Below, one piece after another: positions 27,617 to 37,921 of a stretch of 64,000 nt of DNA. Position numbers and translations under genes: made by a program. The notes beneath the pieces were generated by a model, which was given only the letters and a program-made list of their open reading frames with translations, was not told the DNA's origin and searched no databases. Source of the stretch: WTFY01 sp965220875 (GTDB lineage: Bacteria > Pseudomonadota > Gammaproteobacteria > UBA4575); contig OZ244849.1 of NCBI GenBank assembly GCA_965220875.1, positions 1,240,001 to 1,304,000 of the forward strand, written 5' to 3'. How positions within the stretch are numbered: position 1 is the first letter of the stretch; each line of letters opens with the position of its first letter.

Positions 27617-28012
27617 ATGATGTTTAGCAAAAAGATCAAGGCCGTCCAGATAGACACGCTGATAGGCTCTACTTCGAAAGTGGTCGGCGACCTGTACTAC
27701 GGCGGAGGGTTGCAGATAGAAGGGACCGTCGAGGGGAATGTCATGGCGAGATGTGAAGACGGGTGTGTCCTGGTCATCAGCGAGTCGGGCACGGTGGAAG
27801 GTGAGATTCGTGGCCCGTATGTGGTCATCAACGGCACCGTCCATGGCGATGTGCATGTCAGTTCCAGTATCGAGCTGAAAAAGAGTGCCAGGGTGAACGG
27901 CGATATTTACTACCACTCGCTGGAGATGGAAGCGGGAGCCGAGATCAATGGAAAACTCGTGCACCAGCAGTCCCCGAGCGTTGAAGATGCGTATAATAGG
28001 GATATTGACTAA
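27617..28012 (+). CDS. Bactofilin (polymer-forming cytoskeletal protein)
   Basis: Bactofilins polymerise without nucleotides into filaments that localise cell-wall enzymes. The 131-residue product is mostly a beta-helix with repeating hydrophobic and glycine positions (VEGNV, VEGEI, VHGDV, VNGDI), the hallmark of the DUF583/PF04519 fold. The ATG at 27617 lies 6 bases after a GAAGGAG site, which rejects the longer frame from 27524. Its location near DUF6776 and upstream of an M23 peptidase is typical. Confidence 0.92.
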   Translation: MMFSKKIKAVQIDTLIGSTSKVVGDLYYGGGLQIEGTVEGNVMARCEDGCVLVISESGTVEGEIRGPYVVINGTVHGDVHVSSSIELKKSARVNGDIYYHSLEMEAGAEINGKLVHQQSPSVEDAYNRDID

Positions 28013-28065
28013 CTATTTGATGTCTAGTATTTACTGGAGTTACGTTTTCCGACAGGAGTGGATTT

Positions 28066-28422
28066 ATGTCAGCAACTGAGATTGCACCGCCCGTACCACT
28101 GATATTTACCGATGCGGCTGCAAACAAGGTAAGGCAGCTTATCCAGGAAGAGGATAACGATAACCTGAAACTCCGCGTATTCGTCAGCGGTGGCGGATGC
28201 TCTGGATTCCAGTACGGGTTTACATTCGATGAGAACTTGCAGGATGGGGATACCTCCGTGGAGAACGGGGGCATCACGCTGCTGGTGGACCCCATGAGCT
28301 TTCAGTACCTGATGGGTGCAGAAATTGATTACACGGAAGGGCTTGAAGGAGCCCAGTTCGTCATCCGCAATCCCAACGCGCAGACAACCTGCGGTTGTGG
28401 TTCCTCATTCTCGCCCGGCTGA
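28066..28422 (+). CDS. erpA: Iron-sulfur cluster insertion protein ErpA
   Basis: ErpA is an A-type carrier that delivers Fe-S clusters to apo-proteins, including those of isoprenoid synthesis and respiration. The product is 118 residues. The cluster ligands are Cys45 (GGGCSGFQY), Cys109 and Cys111 (TCGCGSSF). The stand-alone location and N-terminal extension fit ErpA rather than IscA. A good GACAGGAG ribosome-binding site precedes the ATG. Confidence 0.95.
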   Translation: MSATEIAPPVPLIFTDAAANKVRQLIQEEDNDNLKLRVFVSGGGCSGFQYGFTFDENLQDGDTSVENGGITLLVDPMSFQYLMGAEIDYTEGLEGAQFVIRNPNAQTTCGCGSSFSPG

Positions 28423-28471
28423 GCGCGAAGCCCCAACCTGCCCGCAACTAGGGCACCCTGACGGCTTGCAG

Positions 28472-29590
28472 TCAGGCCCGGTCCGGCGGGTACAGCTTGC
28501 CCAGAACCACTTTGCGCCTGGCCCCGGTTACACTGGGAATGTTGCCGGGTAGTCCTTCCAGGTGCTGCCTGGCAAGCCAGGCAAATGCCATGGCTTCCAT
28601 CCATTTCTCAGGGACCCCGTAGGCGCCAGTGCATGCGACCGGCACGTCCCGCATAGCTTTCCTGATGCGCGAGACAAGATAGGCGTTAAAACAGCCTCCT
28701 CCGCACAACAGGACGCGTGATGCCCGGGGCGCATGGGATTCGACTGCCCGTGCGACGGACCGTGCGGTAAGTTCCACCAGTGTCGCCTGGATGTCCACGT
28801 TCCGGACCGGCTTTCCGTACTGGTCGAGTTTTTGCCGCAGCCAGGACAGGTTGAACATTTCGCGACCGGTGGATTTCGGGGGTTGCCGCTTGAAATAGGG
28901 GTCTTCAAGCATCCGGTGCAGCAGGTCCTGCTCGATCGTGCCGGCCTGCGCCCATTTTCCATCGTCGTCGAAGTCACATTCAAGGTGCTCGCGGGCCCAG
29001 GCGTCAGAAAGCGTGTTGGCCGGGCCCGTATCAAATCCTGTGATATCCGAGGCCGGGTCACCAGGCAGGCAGGTGATGTTGGCGATTCCACCCAGGTTGA
29101 CGACTGTCCGGTCTTCCTCCCTGGTCCGGAACAGGGCCTCATGGTAGGCGCAGGCCAGTGGCGCACCCTGGCCCCCGGCATCGATATCTGCCTGGCGGAA
29201 TTCTCCCACGGTCCGGATGCCCGTGATGCGCGCGATCTGTCCGGGACTGCCAATCTGGACCGAGATGGGCGGAGTCCCCGAAGGGTCGTGAAAGACAGTC
29301 TGTCCGTGACTGCCGATGGCCGTGATGCGGTCGGCGTGAATGGAGGCCTCCTGCAGCAGGCGGTGAACGGATGCTGCGCAGACCCTGGCAAACTCGCGGT
29401 CTACGCCTGCTACGTCCTGTGGCCAGGCCCGCTTCAGGATCACGCGGTGGATTTCTTTTTTCAGTTCCCTGTTCAGGGCCTGGCTGGAACGGTTGATGAT
29501 GCGCGAAGCAGGCCCGGATAAATCCATGAGTACGGAATCGACGGCGTCCACACTGGTGCCGGACATCAGTCCGATGAAAAGCTCAGGCAT
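28472..29590 (-). CDS. anmK: Anhydro-N-acetylmuramic acid kinase
   Basis: AnmK opens and phosphorylates 1,6-anhydro-MurNAc during peptidoglycan recycling. The product is 372 residues, with family text FIGLMSGTSVDAVD at the start, IGSHGQTVFH, NLGGIANIT, GFDTGPAN and LLCGGGCFN. It is on the minus strand directly downstream of a LysM/M23 peptidase gene with a 34-base gap. That anmK-peptidase-tyrS neighbourhood is conserved in many Gammaproteobacteria. Confidence 0.96.
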   Translation of the reverse strand: MPELFIGLMSGTSVDAVDSVLMDLSGPASRIINRSSQALNRELKKEIHRVILKRAWPQDVAGVDREFARVCAASVHRLLQEASIHADRITAIGSHGQTVFHDPSGTPPISVQIGSPGQIARITGIRTVGEFRQADIDAGGQGAPLACAYHEALFRTREEDRTVVNLGGIANITCLPGDPASDITGFDTGPANTLSDAWAREHLECDFDDDGKWAQAGTIEQDLLHRMLEDPYFKRQPPKSTGREMFNLSWLRQKLDQYGKPVRNVDIQATLVELTARSVARAVESHAPRASRVLLCGGGCFNAYLVSRIRKAMRDVPVACTGAYGVPEKWMEAMAFAWLARQHLEGLPGNIPSVTGARRKVVLGKLYPPDRA

Positions 29591-29624
29591 GATTTCAGAA
29601 TATCACGCCTGACGGACCAGGTGC

Positions 29625-31055
29625 TCAATGTGAATAGGTGCTTTCCTGGCTTTCCAGCATGGCAAGCCTGTGCGGCGTGTTTTCATCGAGCCGGGCAATC
29701 AGGGGCTGGATGCTCATGCTGAAACGTTCCAGCTCCGAGTCCGGCAATGACCGTGTTCCCGGCAGCCTTACCTTCAAGGGATCGTGGTGTACTCCATTGA
29801 TGCGGAATTCGTAGTGGAGATGGGGTCCGGTGGCCAGTCCTGTACGCCCGACATAGCCAATGGTTTGGCCCTGCTTCACCCGGCTGCCCACGCTCGTTCC
29901 ACGCGCATACTTGGACATGTGCGCATACAGCGTGGTGTACAGATCACCGTGTTTGAGAATGATCGTCTTCCCGTATTGGCCCTTGGTCCCACGGAAAATG
30001 ACCCGGCCTGTTCCGGAAGCCATGATCGGAGTGCCCGTTGCCGCGGCATAATCCACCCCCTTGTGGGCACGGAATACGTTCAGGACAGGGTGCTTTCTTC
30101 TCAGGCTGAAATGGGAGCTTACATGCGCCAGGCTGACCGGGGCACGCAGAAACGATTTACGCATGCTTTTGCCGTCAGGCGAGTAGTAGTCCGTTTGGCG
30201 GGACCGATCGGTGTAACGGTATGCCCGGTAAGTCCTCCCGGCGTTTACGAATTCTGCGGCAATGATATCGCCTGTACCAACCTCTTCTTCATCCAGGTAG
30301 AGCTTTTCGTACACGACGGTGAAGCGGTCGCCTTCCTGTATATGACGGGTAAAGTCTATATCCCACCCGAAGATGCGCACCAGGCTCATGATCATTGCAT
30401 CGGACAGCCCTGCGTTGCGCCCTGCACGGTACAGGGAACTGCTGATGATGCCGGCCGCTGCATGCAGGGACCTTGCCGGTTTCCGGTTGAATTTCTCGGC
30501 GGTGAACGAACTTCCGGTCCTGTACAGCCTGAGCGAGCGGGTTTTGCTGGATTCGAAGTCCAGGTAGGTGATCCTGTCCCCGTCCAGGGCCAGATGCAGT
30601 TTCTGCCCCGGGTAGATGGTCTCAAGTTCCCTGACCTCTTCGCCGAGCTCGAGGATCCGGCTGAGTTCGGGATACAGCCCCAGCCTGTTGAAAATCGCGG
30701 ACAGCGTGTCACCTTTTTCTACGACGATGGTCGTGTCGGTTTCATGTTGTAAAGGCGGGCCGGCAACGACAGGCCCGGCCGGTTTTTCAAGCAATGTTTC
30801 GGGTTGCGGGGGCCCGGACAGGATTTCAGGTGCCACCTCGTCCTGAAAGGGCGTAACCGGGGATTCGGGTGGAAGCGGAAAAACCACCTCAGCTTCGGGT
30901 GATCGGTTATCGTTCAGCAAGGTCCGGCTGGAAAGGGTGTTGAATACGCTGCCCGTGATGAGTGCAGCGGCCAGCAGGGCAGCGATGGCATACACGAAAG
31001 GGGTGCCCCGTCTGGGCGTTTTGCCTGGAACCCTCACGGATTTGTGTTCCTGCAA
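29625..31055 (-). CDS. LysM and M23 peptidase domain protein (murein endopeptidase)
   Basis: This 476-residue envelope protein is a predicted D,D-endopeptidase acting on peptidoglycan crosslinks. An N-terminal membrane anchor (about 20-43) is followed by a LysM/OapA-like segment (VVEKGDTLSAIFNRLGL, about 110-150), an intermediate domain, and an M23 domain (about 325-430). Zinc ligands are in HKGVDYA and HLHYEFRING. This layout matches MepM-like proteins. It lies opposite tyrS with about 150 bases between. Confidence 0.92.
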   Translation of the reverse strand: MQEHKSVRVPGKTPRRGTPFVYAIAALLAAALITGSVFNTLSSRTLLNDNRSPEAEVVFPLPPESPVTPFQDEVAPEILSGPPQPETLLEKPAGPVVAGPPLQHETDTTIVVEKGDTLSAIFNRLGLYPELSRILELGEEVRELETIYPGQKLHLALDGDRITYLDFESSKTRSLRLYRTGSSFTAEKFNRKPARSLHAAAGIISSSLYRAGRNAGLSDAMIMSLVRIFGWDIDFTRHIQEGDRFTVVYEKLYLDEEEVGTGDIIAAEFVNAGRTYRAYRYTDRSRQTDYYSPDGKSMRKSFLRAPVSLAHVSSHFSLRRKHPVLNVFRAHKGVDYAAATGTPIMASGTGRVIFRGTKGQYGKTIILKHGDLYTTLYAHMSKYARGTSVGSRVKQGQTIGYVGRTGLATGPHLHYEFRINGVHHDPLKVRLPGTRSLPDSELERFSMSIQPLIARLDENTPHRLAMLESQESTYSH

Positions 31056-31209
31056 AGACCCAGGGAAGCTGAAGGCACGAGAATCATCTTAAAATTTGGC
31101 ATAATAGCGACGTCCCTGTTTCTTATGACCAGCAGAATTTAGCAAAACTGGTTCGCCATTTAAAGCCTGAATTACAGGTTTGCCCGGTGTTCCTCTACAA
31201 GTGTAAAAA

Positions 31210-32409
31210 ATGACAGAAAATGCATCCTATGACGAACTGGTCCGCGGGGCGGATGAGGTTTTGCTGGCTGAAGAGCTGAAGGCCAAGCTGGAAAGGGGCA
31301 CGCCGTTGCGCGTGAAGGCCGGTTTCGACCCCACGGCACCGGATCTGCACCTCGGGCATACCGTGCTGATCAACAAACTGCGGCAGTTCCAGCTCGCCGG
31401 GCATGAAATCATTTTCCTGATAGGCGATTTCACGGGCATGATCGGTGACCCGACAGGCAGGAACGTCATGCGCAAGCCCCTTTCCCGTGATGTCGTCGAG
31501 CAAAATGCCGAAACCTACAAGGAACAGATCTACAGGATCCTCGATCCGGAAAAAACCGTGATTGCATTCAATTCGGCCTGGATGGAAGAGAAAAGTGCTG
31601 CTGACATCGTTCACCTTGCATCGAAATGTACGGTGGCACGCATGCTGGAACGCAAGGATTTCGGCATACGTTACCAGTCCGGGCAGGGCATCGCGATCCA
31701 TGAGTTCCTGTATCCCCTGATCCAGGGCTATGATTCGGTCGCGCTGAATGCGGATGTGGAGCTCGGTGGAACGGACCAGAAGTTCAACCTGCTTGTGGGC
31801 CGTGAAATTCAAAAGGAGTACGGGCAAGCCCCCCAGGTGGTCATGACCATGCCCATCCTTGAAGGCATCACGCAGGGCCCGGAAAAGATGTCCAAGTCCC
31901 TGGACAACTACGTCGGCATCACGGAAGCGGCCAATGAGATGTTCGGCAAGATCATGAGCATCGATGACGAAAAGATGTGGCGCTATTTCGAGCTGTTGAG
32001 TTTTCGTCCTGCCAGCGAGATCAGGTCCTTCCGAAAGGAGGTACAGGAGGGTGCCAATCCGAGGGACATCAAGTTCAGGCTGGCGCATGAAATCACCGAA
32101 CGCTTCCATGATGCAGAAGCTGCGCGCGAAGCGAAGGCGGATTTCATTCGCCGGTTTCAGAAAAGCGCCATCCCCGATGACTTGCCTGAAATGACCATTC
32201 AGTGCCCGGGCGGGAAGATACCGATCGGAAATCTCCTGAAAGAGGCCGGGCTGGTGGCCAGCACCTCCGAAGCCATCCGCATGATCCGCCAGGGTGCCGT
32301 GAAAATTGACGGAACCAGGATCGAGGATACCAAGCTGGTCCTGAAGGCCGGAACCTCAGGCGTGGTTCAGGTGGGCAAACGCAAGTTCGCAAAAATCGGG
32401 CTGGACTGA
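31210..32409 (+). CDS. tyrS: Tyrosyl-tRNA synthetase
   Basis: This enzyme charges tRNA-Tyr. The product is 399 residues, with a class I HIGH variant HLGHT near residue 45, KMSKS near 226-230 and a C-terminal S4 RNA-binding domain (GLVASTSEAIRMIRQGAVKIDG). The length and FDPTAPDLHLGHT text match the shorter TyrZ/TyrS2 branch rather than the E. coli TyrS branch. The matching tRNA-Tyr gene is at 61282-61366. Confidence 0.94.
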   Translation: MTENASYDELVRGADEVLLAEELKAKLERGTPLRVKAGFDPTAPDLHLGHTVLINKLRQFQLAGHEIIFLIGDFTGMIGDPTGRNVMRKPLSRDVVEQNAETYKEQIYRILDPEKTVIAFNSAWMEEKSAADIVHLASKCTVARMLERKDFGIRYQSGQGIAIHEFLYPLIQGYDSVALNADVELGGTDQKFNLLVGREIQKEYGQAPQVVMTMPILEGITQGPEKMSKSLDNYVGITEAANEMFGKIMSIDDEKMWRYFELLSFRPASEIRSFRKEVQEGANPRDIKFRLAHEITERFHDAEAAREAKADFIRRFQKSAIPDDLPEMTIQCPGGKIPIGNLLKEAGLVASTSEAIRMIRQGAVKIDGTRIEDTKLVLKAGTSGVVQVGKRKFAKIGLD

Positions 32410-32484
32410 TTCCCGGGCAGTGCGCCTGCAACCGGGGCCTGGTGATGCCTGATGTATCTGCCTCGAGGAGCGGCTCGCCCGCCG

Positions 32485-33150
32485 TCAGGTCACCGCAAAG
32501 AGCTCCGACAGGTCCTTGATTTCATGATCCGCCTTGTAGGGCAGCTGTTCAGGGGTTCGGCCGTACCGGTTGACCCAGACCGTTTGAAAACCGCATGCAA
32601 CGGCCCCGGCAATATCCCATGAGTTGGAAGATACGAAGCAAATCTTGTTGCGCGGAAGGCCCAGCTGTTCGCCTACAAAATCGTATACTGCCGGAGAAGG
32701 CTTGTAGCAATGCACCTGTTCGGTCGAGTACACGCCGTCCAGGTATTTGCTGATGCCGGCATGCTTGAGGGTCGAGTTCAGTCTTTGCGGCGAGCCGTTC
32801 GACAGCACGGCCATTTGCATGCCTTCTTTTTTCAGCATGCGCAGGACTTCTTCGACATCGGGGTAGCAAACCAGCCTGGAATGCGCCTGCAGGATCTTCT
32901 GCTTGATTTCCTCGCTTTCCACACCGTACACAGTACATGCAAAATCAAGAGCATACTTGCGAATCTTGTCGTAACTTGTGAACTGGTTCATCAGGCTGAG
33001 CTGGGAAGAGTACTGCAGGCGCTTGGCGCGCCAGAGCTTGTAGATCACCAGCGCGTTCTCTCCCAGTTCCTCACGGTATTTCTCAAACGGGAGATAGGTA
33101 TCCAGCAATGCTCCATAGGCATTGAAAACATAGGATTTGATTTTATTCAT
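32485..33150 (-). CDS. HAD type II (haloacid-dehalogenase-like) protein with Asn at the nucleophile position
   Basis: The 221-residue product aligns well with L-2-haloacid dehalogenases: LSNGSPQ, CYKPS, FVSSNSWD and GFQTVWVNR are all in place. Motif I reads YVFNAYGALLD where the family has FD-x-YGTL, so the nucleophilic aspartate is Asn10 and the following Thr is Ala. The codon is AAT, read directly on the minus strand. The protein may be inactive in dehalogenation or may have another role. I chose the ATG at 33150; the frame runs to 33198. Function is uncertain. Confidence 0.82.
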   Translation of the reverse strand: MNKIKSYVFNAYGALLDTYLPFEKYREELGENALVIYKLWRAKRLQYSSQLSLMNQFTSYDKIRKYALDFACTVYGVESEEIKQKILQAHSRLVCYPDVEEVLRMLKKEGMQMAVLSNGSPQRLNSTLKHAGISKYLDGVYSTEQVHCYKPSPAVYDFVGEQLGLPRNKICFVSSNSWDIAGAVACGFQTVWVNRYGRTPEQLPYKADHEIKDLSELFAVT

Positions 33151-33630
33151 CGTGGTATATGAGGAATGCCGTGTAGCCGTCCGGGTGTCCCTTGGCAATC
33201 ACTGGACTGCGCTCGGGCCATGCGAGAGGATGCTGCCTGAGTATGGACCGGAATCCGGCCGGACAGCCATCAGGTAATTGTATTCGTCCCGTGCAGAGGT
33301 TGTTTCCCGGTTAAGCCGCCTCCTGTTCGGCGGGTTGCTGGCTGTAGCAGACTCCCTTGATCCTCCCTGTAGAGCTTGTGATGAGATACCCCTCATCGGT
33401 TTGGATAACTGGAATGGTTTTCGAACAGGGAAGCATGTGCCAGCTCGCTGGCTACCCCCTTGTCCGTGCCGCATTATAATCAGTTCCCGGGTGTGCTTCC
33501 AACCGCTTTCAAAACGCTGCTCAAGGGTACGGTCTTGCATCATGTATCGAAAGCCAGGCCGGCGAATGCCAGGGAACGCATCTCCACCGGTAATCGGCCC
33601 GTCTGCCATGCGGACGTCCGGGACACCGGC
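33151..33630. other. Gene-free region upstream of the rRNA promoter
   Basis: About 480 bases between the HAD gene and the rRNA promoter. A 136-codon frame on the minus strand (33199-33609) has no recognisable domain and is probably spurious. A TATAAT-like block at 33473-33480 is present on either strand but lacks a good -35 partner. I see no other feature. Confidence 0.4.
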
Positions 33631-33658
33631 TTGACGTGAATGAAAACCCGCCTATAAT
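33631..33658 (+). promoter_or_regulatory. Predicted rRNA promoter P1
   Basis: TTGACG, a 16-base spacer and a perfect TATAAT form a strong sigma-70 promoter about 285 bases before 16S. The bases after the -10 are GC-rich (GCATCCCCC), as is usual for promoters under stringent (ppGpp) control. Confidence 0.75.
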
Positions 33659-33721
33659 GCATCCCCCACAACTCTTGGGTCGATCAAGCCTGTGCGGTCG
33701 GTCAGTGCTTGAATTCTAGTT

Positions 33722-33751
33722 TTGACAGAACCAGCCATATAGGCATACACT
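33722..33751 (+). promoter_or_regulatory. Possible second rRNA promoter P2
   Basis: TTGACA followed by an 18-base spacer and TACACT lies about 60 bases after P1. Tandem promoters are common upstream of 16S. The -10 is imperfect, so this is a candidate only. Confidence 0.4.
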
Positions 33752-33756
33752 TGAGT

Positions 33757-33799
33757 GTGCTCTCGGCTTCATGCCGGGATCGTTATTTGAAAACGTGGA
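33757..33799 (+). promoter_or_regulatory. rRNA leader hairpin plus boxA-like antitermination element
   Basis: GTGCTCT leads into a short hairpin (33761-33767 with 33773-33779), followed at once by GTTATTTGAAAAC and GGAAAT. The same hairpin-then-boxA arrangement occurs before 23S at 39005-39052, where it reads GTTTTTTGACAATTAGGAAA. The two boxA-like blocks match at most positions. This fits the Nus-dependent antitermination sites found in the leader and spacer of rRNA operons. Confidence 0.65.
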
Positions 33800-33807
33800 A
33801 ATCGAGA

Positions 33808-33822
33808 TGACTTGTGTGGGCG
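33808..33822 (+). repeat. 5' arm of the 16S processing stem
   Basis: TGACTTGTGTGGGCG here is the exact reverse complement of 35521-35535 after 16S. The pair would close a long helix around the 16S precursor, the normal RNase III substrate. Confidence 0.8.
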
Positions 33823-33942
33823 CTCTGTAGGCGCCTTACCTTGAAGTAAGGGTGATAACCATTCAGATGAGATGGGCTGCCGGGACAGGCGACTGGACCG
33901 GATGCCTGTCGAGAGAGTCGCGGCGAAAGCCGCAAATGCATT

Positions 33943-35490
<1,548 letters not shown>

Positions 35491-35520
35491 TAGAGAACAG
35501 TTATCACTTCGCTTGCAGAA

Positions 35521-35535
35521 CGCCCACACAAGTCA
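35521..35535 (+). repeat. 3' arm of the 16S processing stem
   Basis: CGCCCACACAAGTCA pairs perfectly with 33808-33822 upstream of 16S. This indicates that 16S excision from the precursor is intact. Confidence 0.8.
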
Positions 35536-35700
35536 ATCTAGATGACCAGGCATGCGGCAGGACCGCTTGTCCTGAGCGGCCGTGTGCGCCATGTGCTAGG
35601 CATGCAGGGTCGGGAAGCAAAAGCACGCAAATCGGGAGGCTTTTTATTTCTGCAGGGTTCGGGTCCAGATATGCTCGGCAGGGTAGGTATACGAAGTTCT

Positions 35701-35777
<77 letters not shown>

Positions 35778-35874
35778 CTGGATGCCCCGCATGCGTGGCG
35801 GATCGATCAGATAACCTCACTGCTGGATCATTTTCTTGACAGGTTGAAGGAAAGAGGTTTTATGCAGGATCAAT

Positions 35875-35950
35875 GGGGCTATAGCTCAGCCGGGAGAGCG
35901 CCTGCTTTGCACGCAGGAGGTCCGCGGTTCGATCCCGCGTAGCTCCACCA
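35875..35950 (+). tRNA. tRNA-Ala (TGC anticodon)
   Basis: A 76-base gene including encoded CCA. GGGGCTA pairs with TAGCTCC, the anticodon loop is TTTGCAC (TGC), and the T-loop is TTCGATC. Its 3' end (35928-35950) is partly repeated at 38920-38942, just before the distal spacer and 23S. A terminator follows 11 bases after the gene. Confidence 0.97.
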
Positions 35951-35961
35951 GATACACTTTC

Positions 35962-35988
35962 AAAGCCGTCCCAGGACGGCTTTTTTTA
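35962..35988 (+). terminator. Intrinsic terminator directly after tRNA-Ala
   Basis: AAAGCCGTC and GACGGCTTT form a 9-base-pair stem with a 4-base loop, and the 3' side runs into seven T residues. It is in the orientation of the rRNA operon and lies between tRNA-Ala and 23S, where a terminator is not expected. Confidence 0.85.
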
Positions 35989-36259
35989 TTCCTGTGTTCA
36001 ATAGGCTGCAAAATTACGTGCGTTCAGATTCCAAGAGATTCCTTGATATAGTGCGAATTTGAAAGCAGGGAACGTGACCGTCAAATCCGCGTGGCTTTCC
36101 ATGGCGCTCGGCAACAAATTTCCAGTGACCCGCAAGGCCTGTTGCGTGAGATGAAAGATGTCTCATGAGCTTCGCATCGATCTGGTAAAGACCCATACGC
36201 AAGAACAAACCGACCTGTACCCTGGATTATGGATATTGGGGAATCGTGCTGGGACATGC
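35989..36259. other. Intergenic region after the terminator
   Basis: Together with the ubiK promoter area this makes about 375 bases before ubiK. A 64-codon minus-strand frame (36014-36208) has no recognisable domain. I see no RNA gene or repeat of note. Confidence 0.35.
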
Positions 36260-36288
36260 TTGGACTTATTTGAACTTCACTGTACTAT
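36260..36288 (+). promoter_or_regulatory. Predicted promoter for ubiK
   Basis: TTGGAC, a 17-base spacer and TACTAT lie about 78 bases before the ubiK start. If used, it also drives the two genes after ubiK and could read on into 23S, because no clear terminator separates them. Confidence 0.5.
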
Positions 36289-36365
36289 AACCTACCGATA
36301 ATAAGGCAATTTCTACCAGTCTGGTATCTTAGGTTGTCCGAACGCATATAGAGAGGTACTCAACC

Positions 36366-36641
36366 GTGAACCCGATCTCCCGAATTTTGGATAAGCTGGC
36401 ACGCAAACTTGATGAGGTGTTTCCTGAGGACCCGAAAGAAGGCACGGGCCGGGCCGAGAAAAACCTGCGGTCGCTTGCAAAAAAAACATTTCAGCGGATG
36501 GACCTGATCACGCGCAAGGAGTTTGATGTCAAATGCGAGATGCTGACCCAAAGCCAGCTTCGTATCAAGGAGCTGGAGCGGCGCATTGGGGAACTCGAAG
36601 GGAAAGACACCAAAACCACGGGGCAAGACGAGAAGACCTGA
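36366..36641 (+). CDS. ubiK: Ubiquinone biosynthesis accessory factor UbiK (BMFP domain)
   Basis: UbiK is a small helical protein that helps the late steps of ubiquinone synthesis in the cytosolic Ubi complex. The 91-residue product has the usual layout: an amphipathic N-terminus (ISRILDKLARKLDEVFPE), a central helix with TFQRMDLITRKEFDVK, and a C-terminal coiled coil (LRIKELERRIGELEG). The start is GTG at 36366. It is normally found elsewhere on the chromosome, so its position between tRNA-Ala and 23S is unusual. It is the first gene of a three-gene same-strand run. Confidence 0.88.
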   Translation: MNPISRILDKLARKLDEVFPEDPKEGTGRAEKNLRSLAKKTFQRMDLITRKEFDVKCEMLTQSQLRIKELERRIGELEGKDTKTTGQDEKT

Positions 36642-36693
36642 GCGGGCGGACCGCGGTATACCGCTTGCCGGGTAAATTGACCAGGGAATTCTT

Positions 36694-37872
36694 GTGATGA
36701 CAATGCAACTGTCACCTTGGGCCTACACGGAAAGCTACATCTCGGCCCGGCAGCACGATCCTGCCGCTGCGGACAACTACATTGAGCATACCCATATCGG
36801 TGACCCCGAGCTGGATCCGGTAATGGAAGAACTCGCCTCGCTCCCGAGTGAGGACCTGCACCGGTACATCGGGGCCGGCATCGAACAGCACGATGAGATT
36901 TTAGGCACCGCACCGCAGGCATTGCGGGATGTATTCGAGCGCATCAATGAGCCGCCCGCCTGGCTCGACTGCAAGGCCTTCGATCCGGCCGTTCAGGCCT
37001 TCTATACCAAAGCCACCGACATCTTGCTTGCCCTGGCGACCGGGGTGTTGATCGAAGGCTTCTCGACGCTGATGAGCAAGTCATTCAGCATCACGGGCCG
37101 CATGCTGCAGGAAACCGATACGAGTATCCGGCAGTTGAAACAGGTTAATCGCCATTTGCTGGAAGTATTTTTCCCGGGCGGCATGCTGAGGAAAGGGGAC
37201 GGATGGAAGCTGTCCGTGCGTATCCGCTTCATTCATGCGCGCGTGAGGCAGTTGATGAAAACGGCGGATGAGTGGGATAAGGAAGACTGGGGCACACCCA
37301 TCAGTGCGGCGCACATGGGCTTTTCGACCGCCTTGTTTTCGGACCGGTTACTGGAGCATTCGACCTCGGTCGGTGCCACGTACAGCCAGGAAGAGGAAGA
37401 CAGCATTGTCAGCCTGTGGCGCTATGTCGGGTACCTCATGGGCGTGCCGGAAACCATCCTGCACCGCACCCGCCAGGAGGCGCAGAAGCTGTTCGAGATC
37501 GGTTTTATGTGCGAGCCGCCTCCGGATGACGATGCGGCCACAGTAGCCAATGCCATGATCCAGTCCATTCCCCTGGTGGCCGGACTGACGGACCCCGACG
37601 GGCAGGGTTCCATGCGGGACCTGGCCTACCGGATTTCAAGGGCGCTGGTCGGAAACCAGGTGGCCAACCGGCTGAACTTTCCAAGGAGCACCAGCAAGGG
37701 GGTGCTGTACATGTACCGGGCCAAGCAACTCAGCACGCGCCTGGCCAAGGACGTACAGCAGATCAAGTCGGAAAACTTCCTTCAGCTTCTCAACGCTTCC
37801 CAGTACGATGAGGCTGGCGTCAGTTACAAGATGCCGGATCACGTGCTCGCGTCAAAATCAAGCGAGTGGTAA
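36694..37872 (+). CDS. Oxygenase of the MpaB/Lcp-like (DUF2236) family
   Basis: The 392-residue, mostly helical product belongs to the DUF2236 family, which includes the fungal MpaB oxygenase and the bacterial rubber oxygenase Lcp, a b-type haem enzyme. The signature is RIRFIHARVRQ near residues 174-184, and SAAHMGFSTALF supplies a candidate haem-ligand histidine. No signal peptide is seen, so it is probably cytoplasmic. A typical substrate is unsaturated lipid or isoprenoid, but none can be assigned. It begins 52 bases after ubiK. Confidence 0.78.
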   Translation: MMTMQLSPWAYTESYISARQHDPAAADNYIEHTHIGDPELDPVMEELASLPSEDLHRYIGAGIEQHDEILGTAPQALRDVFERINEPPAWLDCKAFDPAVQAFYTKATDILLALATGVLIEGFSTLMSKSFSITGRMLQETDTSIRQLKQVNRHLLEVFFPGGMLRKGDGWKLSVRIRFIHARVRQLMKTADEWDKEDWGTPISAAHMGFSTALFSDRLLEHSTSVGATYSQEEEDSIVSLWRYVGYLMGVPETILHRTRQEAQKLFEIGFMCEPPPDDDAATVANAMIQSIPLVAGLTDPDGQGSMRDLAYRISRALVGNQVANRLNFPRSTSKGVLYMYRAKQLSTRLAKDVQQIKSENFLQLLNASQYDEAGVSYKMPDHVLASKSSEW

Positions 37873-37921
37873 CAGGTGCACCTGACAGCGCAGTCCTGAG
37901 ATTTTGACTGCAGAATCGTTC

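Noticed and set aside
33199..33609. A 136-codon minus-strand frame upstream of the rRNA promoter
   Set aside because: It has no recognisable domain, no ribosome-binding site that stands out and an unusual composition.
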